A stretch of 62,440 nucleotides of DNA from Chlorobiota bacterium. Lineage in GTDB: Bacteria; Bacteroidota; Bacteroidia; Bacteroidales; JAADJA01. The notes under the pieces were generated by a model that saw only the letters and a list, made by a program, of their open reading frames with translations, was not told where the DNA came from and searched no databases. The stretch spans positions 1 to 62,440 of the forward strand of contig JAADJA010000195.1 in NCBI GenBank assembly GCA_013151015.1. Direction: 5' to 3'. Positions within the stretch are counted from its first letter, which is position 1, and every line of letters begins with the position of its first letter. A program made the translations under genes and the position numbers. Positions 29,148 through 38,277 of the stretch are shown here, piece after piece.

Positions 29148-29184
29148 AAAAAAGCTGTCTCAATTAATTGAGACAGCTTTTTTT
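29148..29184. terminator. Bidirectional Rho-independent terminator
   Basis: Stem AAGCTGTCTCAATT / AATTGAGACAGCTT with an A tract before and a T tract after. It lies 23 bases after the susD stop on the plus strand and downstream of the ferritin-like gene on the minus strand, so it can serve both convergent units. Confidence 0.85.
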
Positions 29185-29269
29185 ATGGGCGATCAGGAGA
29201 AGATTTACTATACCAAAGAAATTATTCAGTGAATTTAAGCGGGGACAAAAAACAAAAGGATTGTGGGGG

Positions 29270-29752
29270 CTATGATGTCTGAACCTGCATTCCATGTGCT
29301 TCTGCATATTCCTTGATGCGCTCGGCATGGTCTCTGTCACTTTGGTTAAGGTGCTTGAATATCCTTGAAATCTGCGAACCGGATTCATCATCGGTAAAAT
29401 CCTGAAAGTGGCTTTCACCGGCCGACCATTCCAGTTTATAGGCAAGTTGGAATGCCTCTTCCCTACCGGGGGGGGAATCCTCAAACTGTTGGATTAATTT
29501 TTCAATGTCGTTGTTCGATCCCTCTAAATCGCCAATCGATACTTTATCAAAATAAGAAGGCATCGCTGAAAGTTGCGTTGCAAAATCCTCCAGGTTCTTA
29601 AGAAGGGAAGCATGGTTCTTTTCTTCGATGGCCAATTTCCACCAAAAACCACTATCCTCATGAAAAGTTGAATGAAAAACCAAATATAGTTCAGAAATGT
29701 TTAGTTCCAATTTAACAGCTTCATTGATTAACTCTGAAAACTCAAATTTCAT
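29270..29752 (-). CDS. Ferritin-like/rubrerythrin-like diiron protein
   Basis: 160 residues from ATG 29752 (MKFEFSELINEAVKLE); the frame continues upstream to 29857 but across the -7 box. Four-helix pattern with spaced carboxylate/histidine positions: a Glu in helix 1 (NISELY), AIEEKNHASLL in helix 2 (ExxH), Glu in GESHF of helix 3 and DRDHAERI in helix 4, where a typical E-x-x-H is DRDH. It likely binds two irons and handles oxygen, peroxide or iron. No rubredoxin cysteines are present. Single-gene unit. Confidence 0.65.
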   Translation of the reverse strand: MKFEFSELINEAVKLELNISELYLVFHSTFHEDSGFWWKLAIEEKNHASLLKNLEDFATQLSAMPSYFDKVSIGDLEGSNNDIEKLIQQFEDSPPGREEAFQLAYKLEWSAGESHFQDFTDDESGSQISRIFKHLNQSDRDHAERIKEYAEAHGMQVQTS

Positions 29753-29802
29753 ATGGCTAATTATAAAATTCTTTCCAAAAAATAGAATTTGGATAACTGC
29801 CA

Positions 29803-29810
29803 CAAATATA
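29803..29810 (-). promoter_or_regulatory. -7 promoter box of the ferritin-like gene
   Basis: TATATTTG on the minus strand matches TAnnTTTG, about 50 bases upstream of the ATG at 29752. It supports the shorter start because the 29857 start would lie upstream of transcription. No convincing -33 element. Confidence 0.4.
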
Positions 29811-29890
29811 GGAAAAATGTCATTTGTTTTTTTTTGCAAAGTAGTTTTAATTACCAACCCTTCCCAGATAAAAAAATTCTATCATTTCCT

Positions 29891-31081
29891 TTATTTTATC
29901 CCTTCCAACTCAATAAGGTTATATTCCAATTCCCCAAAGGGGACTTCGGTTTCCCGGATAGTACGGGCGTAAACACCGGGTTTGTCGTTTATCATCCAAA
30001 ACTTCACTTTGTCTTCACCATCAATGCCTTCGATAAGGGTACATTCAAAAGTACCGGCGGGCACCGTAATGGTTTCCGTTCCGAGAGACCTGTACACACT
30101 GGGCTCTTCCCAGGGGAAAAAGAAGTTGTAGCTTTCCGAAAGATGGTCTTTGTATTTTTGTCCGTTTTGCATGGTGTCGCCCTGAAATATGCTGAGGAAT
30201 GTAAACATCACCTCGTTTTTTTCGCTATTGGCCTCCACCTTTTTCAAAACCGGTTTATAACTGAAAATACCAAAATCCTCGATCAATGTCCCATAACTGT
30301 ATTCCAAATATTCAACAGTTGACAAGTAGGACACCAATTCCCCTAAATCCTGCCACTTTGCGGGGATAATTTCATAAGGATCGAACTCTTCAGGGAAATC
30401 TTCATATACAAATGTCAAACGCTCTATTTTAATGCCACTGGGGTTTTCTTTTGTGGCTTTGATACTTAGCCCTTCATGTGTGAATTCCAGTTCTTTGTCA
30501 TTTAGCTTTACGATTTTGTTTTTGCCCCGGATGTTGTACGCAAAGCCGGTGATCAGCAAACTATTGTCAGAAGGGTCGAACATCCACTCGCCTTGGCTTG
30601 TGGAGGTTTCCATGCCCGAAATACTTTTTAGCACGAAGGTGTTGGGTGCCTCGAACTTCAAAAGGTTTGTTTCGTATTCCTCATCTGCATAATTCCAGGT
30701 ACCGATTAAACCGGATGTCCGGTTGGCCTCTTTTATTTTTTCGGGATATAGCCTCAAATAATAGAGTTTTGTTCCGGCGCTGGAGAGTATCATTTCATCT
30801 TTGTCCAGTTTATCGATTGCCCAATCGCCATTGAACTCTTTTTCCATTTCCGATTTCATTTCGATCAGGTTCCCCTTCTTTTGATATTTCCAGGTTCCAA
30901 AGGGCATCCCGAATATCATTACGTTCCCGTCTTCCGCAAAATCGGTGGGGTTGTATATTTCCTGGGGTTCACCACCCTTTTCCACTTTGGTCATTAACCA
31001 GCTACCGCTGATTTTTTCTGATTGTGCATTTACACATATTGAAAAAGTGATGAATGTAATTAGTATTGTTGCTTTTTTCAT
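29891..31081 (-). CDS. Secreted lipocalin-like protein, unknown function
   Basis: 396 residues with a signal peptide (KKATILITFITFSICVNAQ). Two consecutive lipocalin-like segments: ISGSWLMTKVEKGG...GTWKYQKKGNLIEM (residues ~20-110) and LIGTWNYADEEYETN...GEWMFDPSDNSLLI (residues ~125-215). The C-terminal part (TETITVPAGTFECTLIEG, VKFWMINDKPGVYARTI) looks like domains that fold as a beta shell over hydrophobic ligands. It has no lipobox or T9SS domain, so it is probably periplasmic. Ligand unknown. Confidence 0.65.
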   Translation of the reverse strand: MKKATILITFITFSICVNAQSEKISGSWLMTKVEKGGEPQEIYNPTDFAEDGNVMIFGMPFGTWKYQKKGNLIEMKSEMEKEFNGDWAIDKLDKDEMILSSAGTKLYYLRLYPEKIKEANRTSGLIGTWNYADEEYETNLLKFEAPNTFVLKSISGMETSTSQGEWMFDPSDNSLLITGFAYNIRGKNKIVKLNDKELEFTHEGLSIKATKENPSGIKIERLTFVYEDFPEEFDPYEIIPAKWQDLGELVSYLSTVEYLEYSYGTLIEDFGIFSYKPVLKKVEANSEKNEVMFTFLSIFQGDTMQNGQKYKDHLSESYNFFFPWEEPSVYRSLGTETITVPAGTFECTLIEGIDGEDKVKFWMINDKPGVYARTIRETEVPFGELEYNLIELEGIK

Positions 31082-31140
31082 GGTTTAAATTTACTTTACT
31101 AATAGAATATCTGAGTTGCTGGTAATGAGATATCGAATAA

Positions 31141-31163
31141 CGGGGTGGCTTTGAACCACCCCG
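31141..31163. terminator. Hairpin CGGGGTGG/CCACCCCG downstream of the beta-helix gene
   Basis: Perfect 8-bp GC-rich stem with a 7-base loop, 9 bases after the 31172 stop of the minus-strand gene. The T tract (TTTTTTT) is on the plus side, so it is weak as a minus-strand intrinsic terminator, but the position fits a transcript end. Confidence 0.5.
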
Positions 31164-31171
31164 TGATTTTT

Positions 31172-32596
31172 TTACCTGGGAACCTGGCTTTTGTAAGCCC
31201 CCCCTGTTGATTTGCCAGGGACTTGGCCACCGGCGTTCAGGTTAACTTTCCAATAATTGGTTTCATCCGTGTTTTGTCCAAAACCGTTAAGGTCAAAATC
31301 ACCACCGAGATAGCCCGAGGTACCGAGGTCGATTTTCCAGACGGAAGTCTCATCTGTATTCCCAACAATGCCACTTCCGTCACCATCACCGGCTACCATT
31401 CCCCATTTCCCTGCAAGCATTTCCTTATAACCGTTAATCCCTCCATATACTTTATCGGGACCGGTGGTGAAATCGTAACTGAAAACGCCTCCGTTTTCTA
31501 CCAGGGCATTTTTTGACATGATGCCCAAATGGTTCCGGTGATAAATCACCACATATAAATTATTGGTGACATTGCTTGCCGGGACACTTTGCAAGGCCGA
31601 AACACCATCCAACCCTACTACTGAACCATCCTTCAACAGGAAGGCGGCCTGGGTGTCGATAATGGTGGCCGAACTTGCATTTGCCGGGCTATCGGCATCG
31701 CGCAATTGTACCACGACCCAGTCAACCACATTGTCGGGGATATTGACCACGCTCTCGGTTCCGGTATAAAGCCAAACCGGGTTGCTGTTGTCGTAATATG
31801 GAAGTGCCGGGTTGTAAGGCTGCATGATTGGCACATATCCCCCATCCTTCAAAGCGATATCCATGTCCGTACCATTGAAAGGACCTTCAAGGTAAACTTT
31901 CAGACTTAAAAATTTGTCCGTGGCAACCCACCAGGGATCGAAATGCACTTCCCCTTTTGAGGCATCTTCATTGTCATCATATATATGCGCATCGATTTCG
32001 GCGGCGGTATTGTATCCCCAATCGTTGAAATAGGCATTGATTTCATTGGGCGTATTATTGTACAATTGATAATTCCCGTTGTCGTTGTTTTTAATGGTGT
32101 TTTCACCTTTGTCGTTCACGTCATTGTTGCCGAGGTTAAGAGTGCTTACATAATGATTGTCAATTCCATATCCTGTATTATTAATAATTGTATTGCCTCT
32201 CATTTTTGCATTTGAATATTGCAAATAAACCCCATGGCTTCCGTTCCCCTGTATTATACTGTTTAAAATTTGTAAAGTATCCACACTATAGGTATTAATT
32301 CCATATCGGGCATTGCCTGTAAACTCAGAATTTTCTATTGTTAAATTGGAAGAGTTATACACATACAATCCATCGTAAGCACTCGAATCAACCTTGACAT
32401 CAACATAGCCATCGGAGTTGTTAAAGTGAAGTGCGGGGTTACTGCTTGCACCACCAAATCGAATTGTGGCACCATTTAATTCACCATGGGTATTGTAGAG
32501 TTCCAAATCCCTCCAGTCACCTGGGGCCGGGCTTGTGGCCGCTGCATCGTTATTGCTGTCGGGTGTCATCTTTGATAGATGTAAGTACACCGCCAT
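31172..32596 (-). CDS. C-terminal fragment of the frameshifted beta-helix protein
   Basis: 474-residue open frame. It starts inside a repeat module (true module start SNNDAAATSPAPGDWRDLELYN) and continues through parallel beta-helix turns (FTIENSEF-like, INTYSVDTLQILNSIIQGNGSHGVYL). The C terminus has DxDGxG-type calcium loops: GDGDGSGIVGNTDE...WKIDLGTSGYLGGDFDLNGFGQNTDE, a dockerin-like pair. No T9SS PNP block is seen. The first ~10 residues are read out of frame from the previous module. It has no own signal peptide, so it is the downstream part of the gene starting at 38121, cut off by an 8-base loss near 32560. Confidence 0.75.
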   Translation of the reverse strand: MAVYLHLSKMTPDSNNDAAATSPAPGDWRDLELYNTHGELNGATIRFGGASSNPALHFNNSDGYVDVKVDSSAYDGLYVYNSSNLTIENSEFTGNARYGINTYSVDTLQILNSIIQGNGSHGVYLQYSNAKMRGNTIINNTGYGIDNHYVSTLNLGNNDVNDKGENTIKNNDNGNYQLYNNTPNEINAYFNDWGYNTAAEIDAHIYDDNEDASKGEVHFDPWWVATDKFLSLKVYLEGPFNGTDMDIALKDGGYVPIMQPYNPALPYYDNSNPVWLYTGTESVVNIPDNVVDWVVVQLRDADSPANASSATIIDTQAAFLLKDGSVVGLDGVSALQSVPASNVTNNLYVVIYHRNHLGIMSKNALVENGGVFSYDFTTGPDKVYGGINGYKEMLAGKWGMVAGDGDGSGIVGNTDETSVWKIDLGTSGYLGGDFDLNGFGQNTDETNYWKVNLNAGGQVPGKSTGGAYKSQVPR

Positions 32597-33299
32597 GAGT
32601 AATGATTGGCCCTCTTAATTCCAGTTCCACATCCGGCAGGAATTTTAAGGTTGCGTTTTCAATCTGGAAAGTATCAACAGTGGAATAGGAAATAATATTG
32701 TTCGGGAAAATGAAAGGTATATCGTCCTGGTGGTACAATATATTATGCGCATAGCCATTGAACGACTGTACTGCAAAACCTTCCATCAGGTTGCCCGATG
32801 TGGTGTTCCCCGAAAAGGTTTTGTTGATAATACTTCCACTGGTAAAGTAAACGGGATAGCCACCGTTATTTGTAAAGGTATTGTTGTCAATATCAGGTGC
32901 AGAATATGAATTAAATATACCATGGCTTCCGTTGCCCTGAAAAAGGTTGTCAGAGACCTGCAAGGTATCCACTGAGTTCGTCCGAATCCCATATCGTCCA
33001 TTTCCGGTAAATTCAGAGTTTTCTATTGTGAAATTGGAAGAGTTATACACATACAAACCATCATAAGCACTCGAATCAACCTTGACATCAACATAGCCAT
33101 CGGAGTTGTTAAAATGAAGTGCGGGGTTACTGCTTGCACCACCAAATCGAATTGTGGTACCATTTAATTCACCATGGGTATTGTAGAGTTCCAAATCCCT
33201 CCAGTCACCTGGGGCCGGGCTTGTGGCCGCTGCATCGTTATTGCTGTCGGCCGTCCCAGGTGTCATCTTTGATAGATGTAAGTACACCGCCATTTGCAA
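32550..33299 (-). CDS. Middle fragment of the frameshifted beta-helix protein (one module)
   Basis: 249-residue frame covering one complete module, from SNNDAAATSPAPGDWRDLELYNTHGELNG to ELELRGPIITHGGVLTSIKDDT, then three out-of-frame codons and a stop. It has no signal peptide. The upstream junction near 33250 has one extra base relative to the intact module at 33940-33960; the downstream junction near 32560 lacks eight bases. At DNA level it is nearly identical to the start of the next module over about 110 bases, so duplication or gene conversion was recent. Probably not translated as a separate protein. Confidence 0.6.
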   Translation of the reverse strand: MQMAVYLHLSKMTPGTADSNNDAAATSPAPGDWRDLELYNTHGELNGTTIRFGGASSNPALHFNNSDGYVDVKVDSSAYDGLYVYNSSNFTIENSEFTGNGRYGIRTNSVDTLQVSDNLFQGNGSHGIFNSYSAPDIDNNTFTNNGGYPVYFTSGSIINKTFSGNTTSGNLMEGFAVQSFNGYAHNILYHQDDIPFIFPNNIISYSTVDTFQIENATLKFLPDVELELRGPIITHGGVLTSIKDDTRQQ

Positions 33300-33955
33300 T
33301 AACGGGTCCCCTCAATTCCAGTTCAATATCCGGGAGAAATTTAAGTGTTGCATTTTCGATCTGGAAAGTATCCACGGTGGAATAGGAAATAATATTATCT
33401 GGAAAAATAAAAGGGATATCATCCTGGTGGTACAGGATATTGTGTGCATAGCCATTGAACGACTGTACTGCAAAACCTTCCATCAGGTTGCCCGAACTTG
33501 TATTCCCTGTAAAGGGCTTATTTATAATACTTCCACTGGCGAAATAAACCGGATATCCACCATTATCCGTAAAGGTATTATTGTCGAGTGCAGGTGCTGC
33601 ATACGAGTTATATATACCATGGTTTCCGTTTCCCTGTACGGTGCAGTTTGAAATTGTTAACGTATCCACGCTGTTGGCATTAACCCCATAACGGGCATTA
33701 CCGTTAAAATCAGAGTTATCTACTTCCACATTTGAGCCGTTATATAACCTCAATCCATCATAAGCGGACGAATCGATCATGGTATAAATAAAACCATCGG
33801 AATTATTAAAGTTGAGTGCCGGGGTGCTTCCCCCACCTGCATAACGTATTATAAAACCATTAAACTCCCCCCATGTATTGTACAATTCCAGGCCTCTCCA
33901 ATCGCCGGGGGCCGCAACTGTTGCATCGCCATCGTTATTGGTATCGCCGCCCCAG
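32563..33955 (-). repeat. Tandem ~696-bp coding modules of the beta-helix gene
   Basis: Equivalent points at 33951, 33255 and about 32563 are spaced 696 and 697/688 bases apart; the unit encodes about 232 residues. The boundary block of each module is TS-x-x-DD...GGDTNNDG...APGDW. Five older, more diverged modules are recognisable further upstream in the 33238-38121 frame, giving at least eight in total. Confidence 0.75.
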
Positions 33956-36900
33956 GCATCGTCCTTTATGGAGGTCATTATTCCACCATGGGTGATTACC
34001 GGGCCCCTGAATTCCAGCTTTACGTCCGGGAAAAACTTGAGCGTGGCCATTGATTCAACTTGAAATGTGTCAACAGTAGAGTACGAAATTATATTGTTCA
34101 GGAAAATAAAAGGTATATCTTGCTGGTAATAGAGTTTATTGTTGGAGTATCCATTAAAGCTTTGAATAGCAAAACCCTCCATCAAATTGCCCGAACTTGT
34201 GTTACCTGTAAACGGATCGTTAATTGTTGATGTCCCTGTGTAATAAACAGGATAACCAGCATTGTTTTCAAACGTATTGTTGTTTATATCTGTGGATATT
34301 GTTGAATTGAGATAAACAGCATGGGATCCGGATTGGGAAATAGTATTGCCATCAATTACCAAAGTGTCCTGTGTGCCATAAACATTGATACCGTACCTGT
34401 TGTTACCCAGAATCGTATTGTCCTTTATTACCACATTACCGCTGTAGCTTTTCGATATCCCATCACTTGATGAAAAGGATACCGAGGAATTTTGGATATG
34501 GCCAAAAGCATTTGTATAAAAAATCACTGATGCATAATTGTTGTAGCCCCCATAACGGACATCACAATAATCGTATTTCGCCACTCCCCCCTGATCAATT
34601 TCGATGTAGCTCCAGTCGCCCTTTGACGGTGAGCTTGTCGAACCGTTGTTTTCAGTGTCACCGCCATTGGTGTCGTCATGCAAAGAAGTGAACACCGTAT
34701 TGTTTGCAATGATTGCCCCTTTGGTCTGTAAATAAGTATGGTCATTGAATTTAACCACTGAACCTGCATTGAATTCAAGGGTATCCGTAGTTGAATATAT
34801 CATTGTATTGTTCAAGAAAACGTAACTGTATTTTACGGATGAAGGGTTACCGGTAATTTCAAAAAACCTTTGCTTTTTGTACCAATCCAGCGAATTTATG
34901 ACAACTGCATCCAAAAGGTTTCCTTCCAAAATATTCCCGGTAATCGGTGATTTAAGGTTTGACGATCCAAAATAATAGATCGGGTACTGGGCATTGCCCT
35001 CAATTTGATTATCGGTTATTGTGGCCGAACTCCCGTAAGCCAATATAACACCGTGTTCGCCATTGTTTTTTATATCGCTTTGGCGGATTATCGTTGAATC
35101 GTTGCCATAAAGATATACCCCGGATTTCGTGTTTTCCGAAATATCACAAGCCCAGATATCAACCGGGGAACTGCTTGTGTAAACCCCATTCCATTCAGAG
35201 TACCTGACTTCGATTTGGTCGAGGTTACCACCAGCCCCATTGGCAAAATAAATTGTTGCCGTATTACTCCCACCATAGTAAAAATGGCTCTGTGAAAGGT
35301 ATGCGTCATGGTCGTATTGGATAAAAATATTCTGCCAGTCGCCGGGTGCTGGTGAAGTGGCATTACCATCGTTGTTGGTATCGCCCCCTCTCGAATCATC
35401 TTTGAGGGAAGTAAAAGTAGTTCCAAAGGTATGCAAATGCCCGCCACTCAATTGAATCTTCGCATCGGTGTTCATTTTTATCAGGCAACTTCCGTTTCCG
35501 CCTCCAATATGCAATGATTTTCCTGAACCAATGTATACCGTGCTATAAATGATAAACGGCATACTGTTGTAATTTATCAGTTGTTGATAATTACTGGTAC
35601 CGAGGGCAATTATCACCATTCCGTTCAAATTGTTGCCCGTAGCATAGTTGTTCGAGCAAGGTTCTATATCGCTACTTCCCGTTACCACAGCGTAGTTCCC
35701 GTTATTAAGGAAGCTGGAATTATTAACCCTGACTGTTGAATAATAATTATATTCGATTCCGTGGTTTGAATTCTCCCTGAAAACACAACTGTCCACAGTC
35801 ATATCTACCTGAAAAACATAAAGCCCGCTGGATGAGCTTTTTTCAATGGTGCATTGTTTGGTAAAACCTGTGGCTCCTCCTGAATAACTCAACATACCGG
35901 ACGAAGATGTGCCTCCGTAAGCAAAATCACAAAAACGGTATTCACCATGTTTTTCATTATAACCAGTGTGGGTAATATACTTCCAGTCGCCGGGTTGTGG
36001 GTTTCCGGTAGAACCATCGATGATACATCCATGGCTGTCATCGTTGGCGCTGGTAAACCAGATGCTGTCCGATTGTGTACCCAGAGCCATCAACGTACCA
36101 TTAACAGTTAGTTTTTTATCCATTTCAAATTTAACCACAGCCCCCGGTTCGATAAACAAGGTATCGCCTCCATTTATGGTAAAGTCATTGCTTATTTGAT
36201 GAGTCCCCGCCCCCCAGGTTTGGTTGCCGGAAGTACTCCCGCTGTGTACAAGAGGTGTACAATAGCTATAAACGATCAGAAATTTTGTACCGGGCATTGT
36301 TAACAAGGACCCATCAGCATTGATATAAAACTCACAATCATCCTGGGTGTTCAGGTAAGTTCCGCGTATTCCCCTATCCAGTTCACATAAATCAGCATCC
36401 CCTGAACTAGCCAAACTCAAATTAGTTCCTGCACTGTATGTTGACCCATCGCTGTTGTAAGTTTCCCACCATAAGGTCATTGTGCTCATGGTTCTTTGTA
36501 ATATTTTCATTTTACCATACCTGCCTTCACCGGTTTGATACAGAATGGCTGTACCTGCCGGTGCATCTACGTATGGGATTAGCAATTGATTATAAACTCC
36601 GGCATTTTCAATGGCGGTTTTATCATAGGTGTACCAATAGTCATCTTCATTGCCAAACCATGGATAGAAATTGACATCTCCTGTTGAGGGATCATTATTA
36701 CCAAGACGCTGGCTTAAAGCAGTGGAGTCTTCGGAGCCCCAATCGTTATATTTTGCAGGTATGGTGTTTGTTGTTGTATTTAGTATGTCCAAGCCGTTTT
36801 TTCTGAAGATATTTCCACCTTTGTTTGCTGAACTTGTACCGAGGATCGGCTGGCTTAAATTATCGAGAATACGTACATCCGAACTATCGTTATTGAGAAA

Positions 36901-38121
36901 TGTATTGTTTTTGATCGAGGGTGAACATTTGTACACATCAATACCATTGCGTTCGCTGTATTCAATACGGCTATTGTAGATGTAGGAAGCATTGTTGCTG
37001 CCCCAGAATTCCACATTTGAATAACATCCGTGATCATCTTGTCCACCATATCGAAACCATGCCCAATCAATTTGGCCTTTGGCAAAATCGCTGTAATAAC
37101 CATCCATTGTCACACACGTCCAATCACCTTTTGCCGGTGATGTAGTATTTCCATCTCCATTGGTATCACCCCCAAATTCATCATCTTTGTATGATGTGAA
37201 AATAACGGGATAGTCTTTGCTGCCGTTCACATCGAGCGTGCCATCCCTGATGACCAGTGTGCCTGAAAGTTTAACAATGCTTCCTTCTTCAACGCTAAGT
37301 GAGTTGGCTTCAATATCATTATTCAATACATAAGGAAGCCCTACATCATTTTTTAAGGTGCTGTTATCCTGAATAGTATACCACACATCAATGTACTGAT
37401 TTTCTTGTGGTTCAATATTCCAATAGGATATATCACCTATATGGCAGGAGGTGAAATCAATGATAACGGGTGATTCAATATTGCTGATCCAAATATTTGA
37501 AAAATCATTTGTGTTCTCAAAATTCAGAAGCATTCCATACCCGCAAAAGGAAACATCAAGATAAGAAACGCTTAAAGGAGTGTCATGGGCTTCAAAGCCA
37601 CTGTATTCGAACTGATGGACAAATACATGATTAAGACTTGAGGCATGTACATCACCCTGGTCAGGGTCACTTGTACTATCAAAGTAGAAAGATTCTCCAT
37701 AACGTAATTCGGCATAGGTCATGTTTGTCCAGCCATCCCAATAAAATCCCCAAAATGTATAGGCATCAATTGAAATACCGCTCCAATCACCGCGGGAGGG
37801 AGCACCTGTTGAACCGCTAATGGTTTCGCCCACCGAATTATCATTCATACTGGTAAAAATCACAGGATTGGTGGAAGTTCCGTTAACAACCAATTCTCCG
37901 GAATATGTGGAAAGTCCTGTCCAGGCAGCAAATTTAACAATTACATCCTGCTCAATGGTCAATGTATTATTATTACCAATAACAAAATCGGCACTGACAA
38001 AATAAGTATTTCCGGAAGTCCAGGTTTCATTTGAGGTCAATGTGTCGGAAACGGTAATGTAGGCAAACGAATTGGCCGTGCCCATTAACACGATTGCGAT
38101 AAGCGTAAATAGTTTTTTCAT
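33238..38121 (-). CDS. Secreted right-handed parallel beta-helix repeat protein (N-terminal part, frameshifted)
   Basis: 1627 residues. Signal peptide KKLFTLIAIVLMGTANSFA, then long modules that each begin with a boundary such as TSYKDDEFGGDTNGDGNTTSPAKGDW and contain N-rich beta-helix turns (SIKNNTFLNNDSSDVRI, VEVDNSDFNGNARYGVN, NNTFTDNGGYPVYF, FTGNTSSGNLMEGFAV). It should form a very long surface or extracellular solenoid, resembling polysaccharide-lyase or adhesin scaffolds; no catalytic residues are assignable. The frame ends with TSIKDDTWDGRQQ instead of the expected GGDTNNDG because of a single extra base near 33250. The intact gene would run on through 31172 to a calcium-loop C terminus. 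Confidence 0.8.
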   Translation of the reverse strand: MKKLFTLIAIVLMGTANSFAYITVSDTLTSNETWTSGNTYFVSADFVIGNNNTLTIEQDVIVKFAAWTGLSTYSGELVVNGTSTNPVIFTSMNDNSVGETISGSTGAPSRGDWSGISIDAYTFWGFYWDGWTNMTYAELRYGESFYFDSTSDPDQGDVHASSLNHVFVHQFEYSGFEAHDTPLSVSYLDVSFCGYGMLLNFENTNDFSNIWISNIESPVIIDFTSCHIGDISYWNIEPQENQYIDVWYTIQDNSTLKNDVGLPYVLNNDIEANSLSVEEGSIVKLSGTLVIRDGTLDVNGSKDYPVIFTSYKDDEFGGDTNGDGNTTSPAKGDWTCVTMDGYYSDFAKGQIDWAWFRYGGQDDHGCYSNVEFWGSNNASYIYNSRIEYSERNGIDVYKCSPSIKNNTFLNNDSSDVRILDNLSQPILGTSSANKGGNIFRKNGLDILNTTTNTIPAKYNDWGSEDSTALSQRLGNNDPSTGDVNFYPWFGNEDDYWYTYDKTAIENAGVYNQLLIPYVDAPAGTAILYQTGEGRYGKMKILQRTMSTMTLWWETYNSDGSTYSAGTNLSLASSGDADLCELDRGIRGTYLNTQDDCEFYINADGSLLTMPGTKFLIVYSYCTPLVHSGSTSGNQTWGAGTHQISNDFTINGGDTLFIEPGAVVKFEMDKKLTVNGTLMALGTQSDSIWFTSANDDSHGCIIDGSTGNPQPGDWKYITHTGYNEKHGEYRFCDFAYGGTSSSGMLSYSGGATGFTKQCTIEKSSSSGLYVFQVDMTVDSCVFRENSNHGIEYNYYSTVRVNNSSFLNNGNYAVVTGSSDIEPCSNNYATGNNLNGMVIIALGTSNYQQLINYNSMPFIIYSTVYIGSGKSLHIGGGNGSCLIKMNTDAKIQLSGGHLHTFGTTFTSLKDDSRGGDTNNDGNATSPAPGDWQNIFIQYDHDAYLSQSHFYYGGSNTATIYFANGAGGNLDQIEVRYSEWNGVYTSSSPVDIWACDISENTKSGVYLYGNDSTIIRQSDIKNNGEHGVILAYGSSATITDNQIEGNAQYPIYYFGSSNLKSPITGNILEGNLLDAVVINSLDWYKKQRFFEITGNPSSVKYSYVFLNNTMIYSTTDTLEFNAGSVVKFNDHTYLQTKGAIIANNTVFTSLHDDTNGGDTENNGSTSSPSKGDWSYIEIDQGGVAKYDYCDVRYGGYNNYASVIFYTNAFGHIQNSSVSFSSSDGISKSYSGNVVIKDNTILGNNRYGINVYGTQDTLVIDGNTISQSGSHAVYLNSTISTDINNNTFENNAGYPVYYTGTSTINDPFTGNTSSGNLMEGFAIQSFNGYSNNKLYYQQDIPFIFLNNIISYSTVDTFQVESMATLKFFPDVKLEFRGPVITHGGIMTSIKDDAWGGDTNNDGDATVAAPGDWRGLELYNTWGEFNGFIIRYAGGGSTPALNFNNSDGFIYTMIDSSAYDGLRLYNGSNVEVDNSDFNGNARYGVNANSVDTLTISNCTVQGNGNHGIYNSYAAPALDNNTFTDNGGYPVYFASGSIINKPFTGNTSSGNLMEGFAVQSFNGYAHNILYHQDDIPFIFPDNIISYSTVDTFQIENATLKFLPDIELELRGPVIANGGVLTSIKDDTWDGRQQ

Positions 38122-38216
38122 CTTAATTGAGTTTTATTGTTGAAACAACGCATAATTGTAAGGACAAGGCATGACTTGTCATTGCGTTTGGTTTTATAGG
38201 TTGGTGAATTTTACCA

Positions 38217-38254
38217 CAAAAAGCTGTCACATTTTTTGCGCGACAGCTTTTTTC
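38217..38254. terminator. Rho-independent terminator after the 38278 lipoprotein gene
   Basis: Arms AAAAAGCTGTC and GACAGCTTTTTT around an 11-13-base loop. On the minus strand it follows the lipoprotein stop (38278) by about 25 bases with a U tract, separating it from the beta-helix gene. Confidence 0.75.
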
Positions 38255-38277
38255 CTTAATTAATAGGAGGTTAATTG

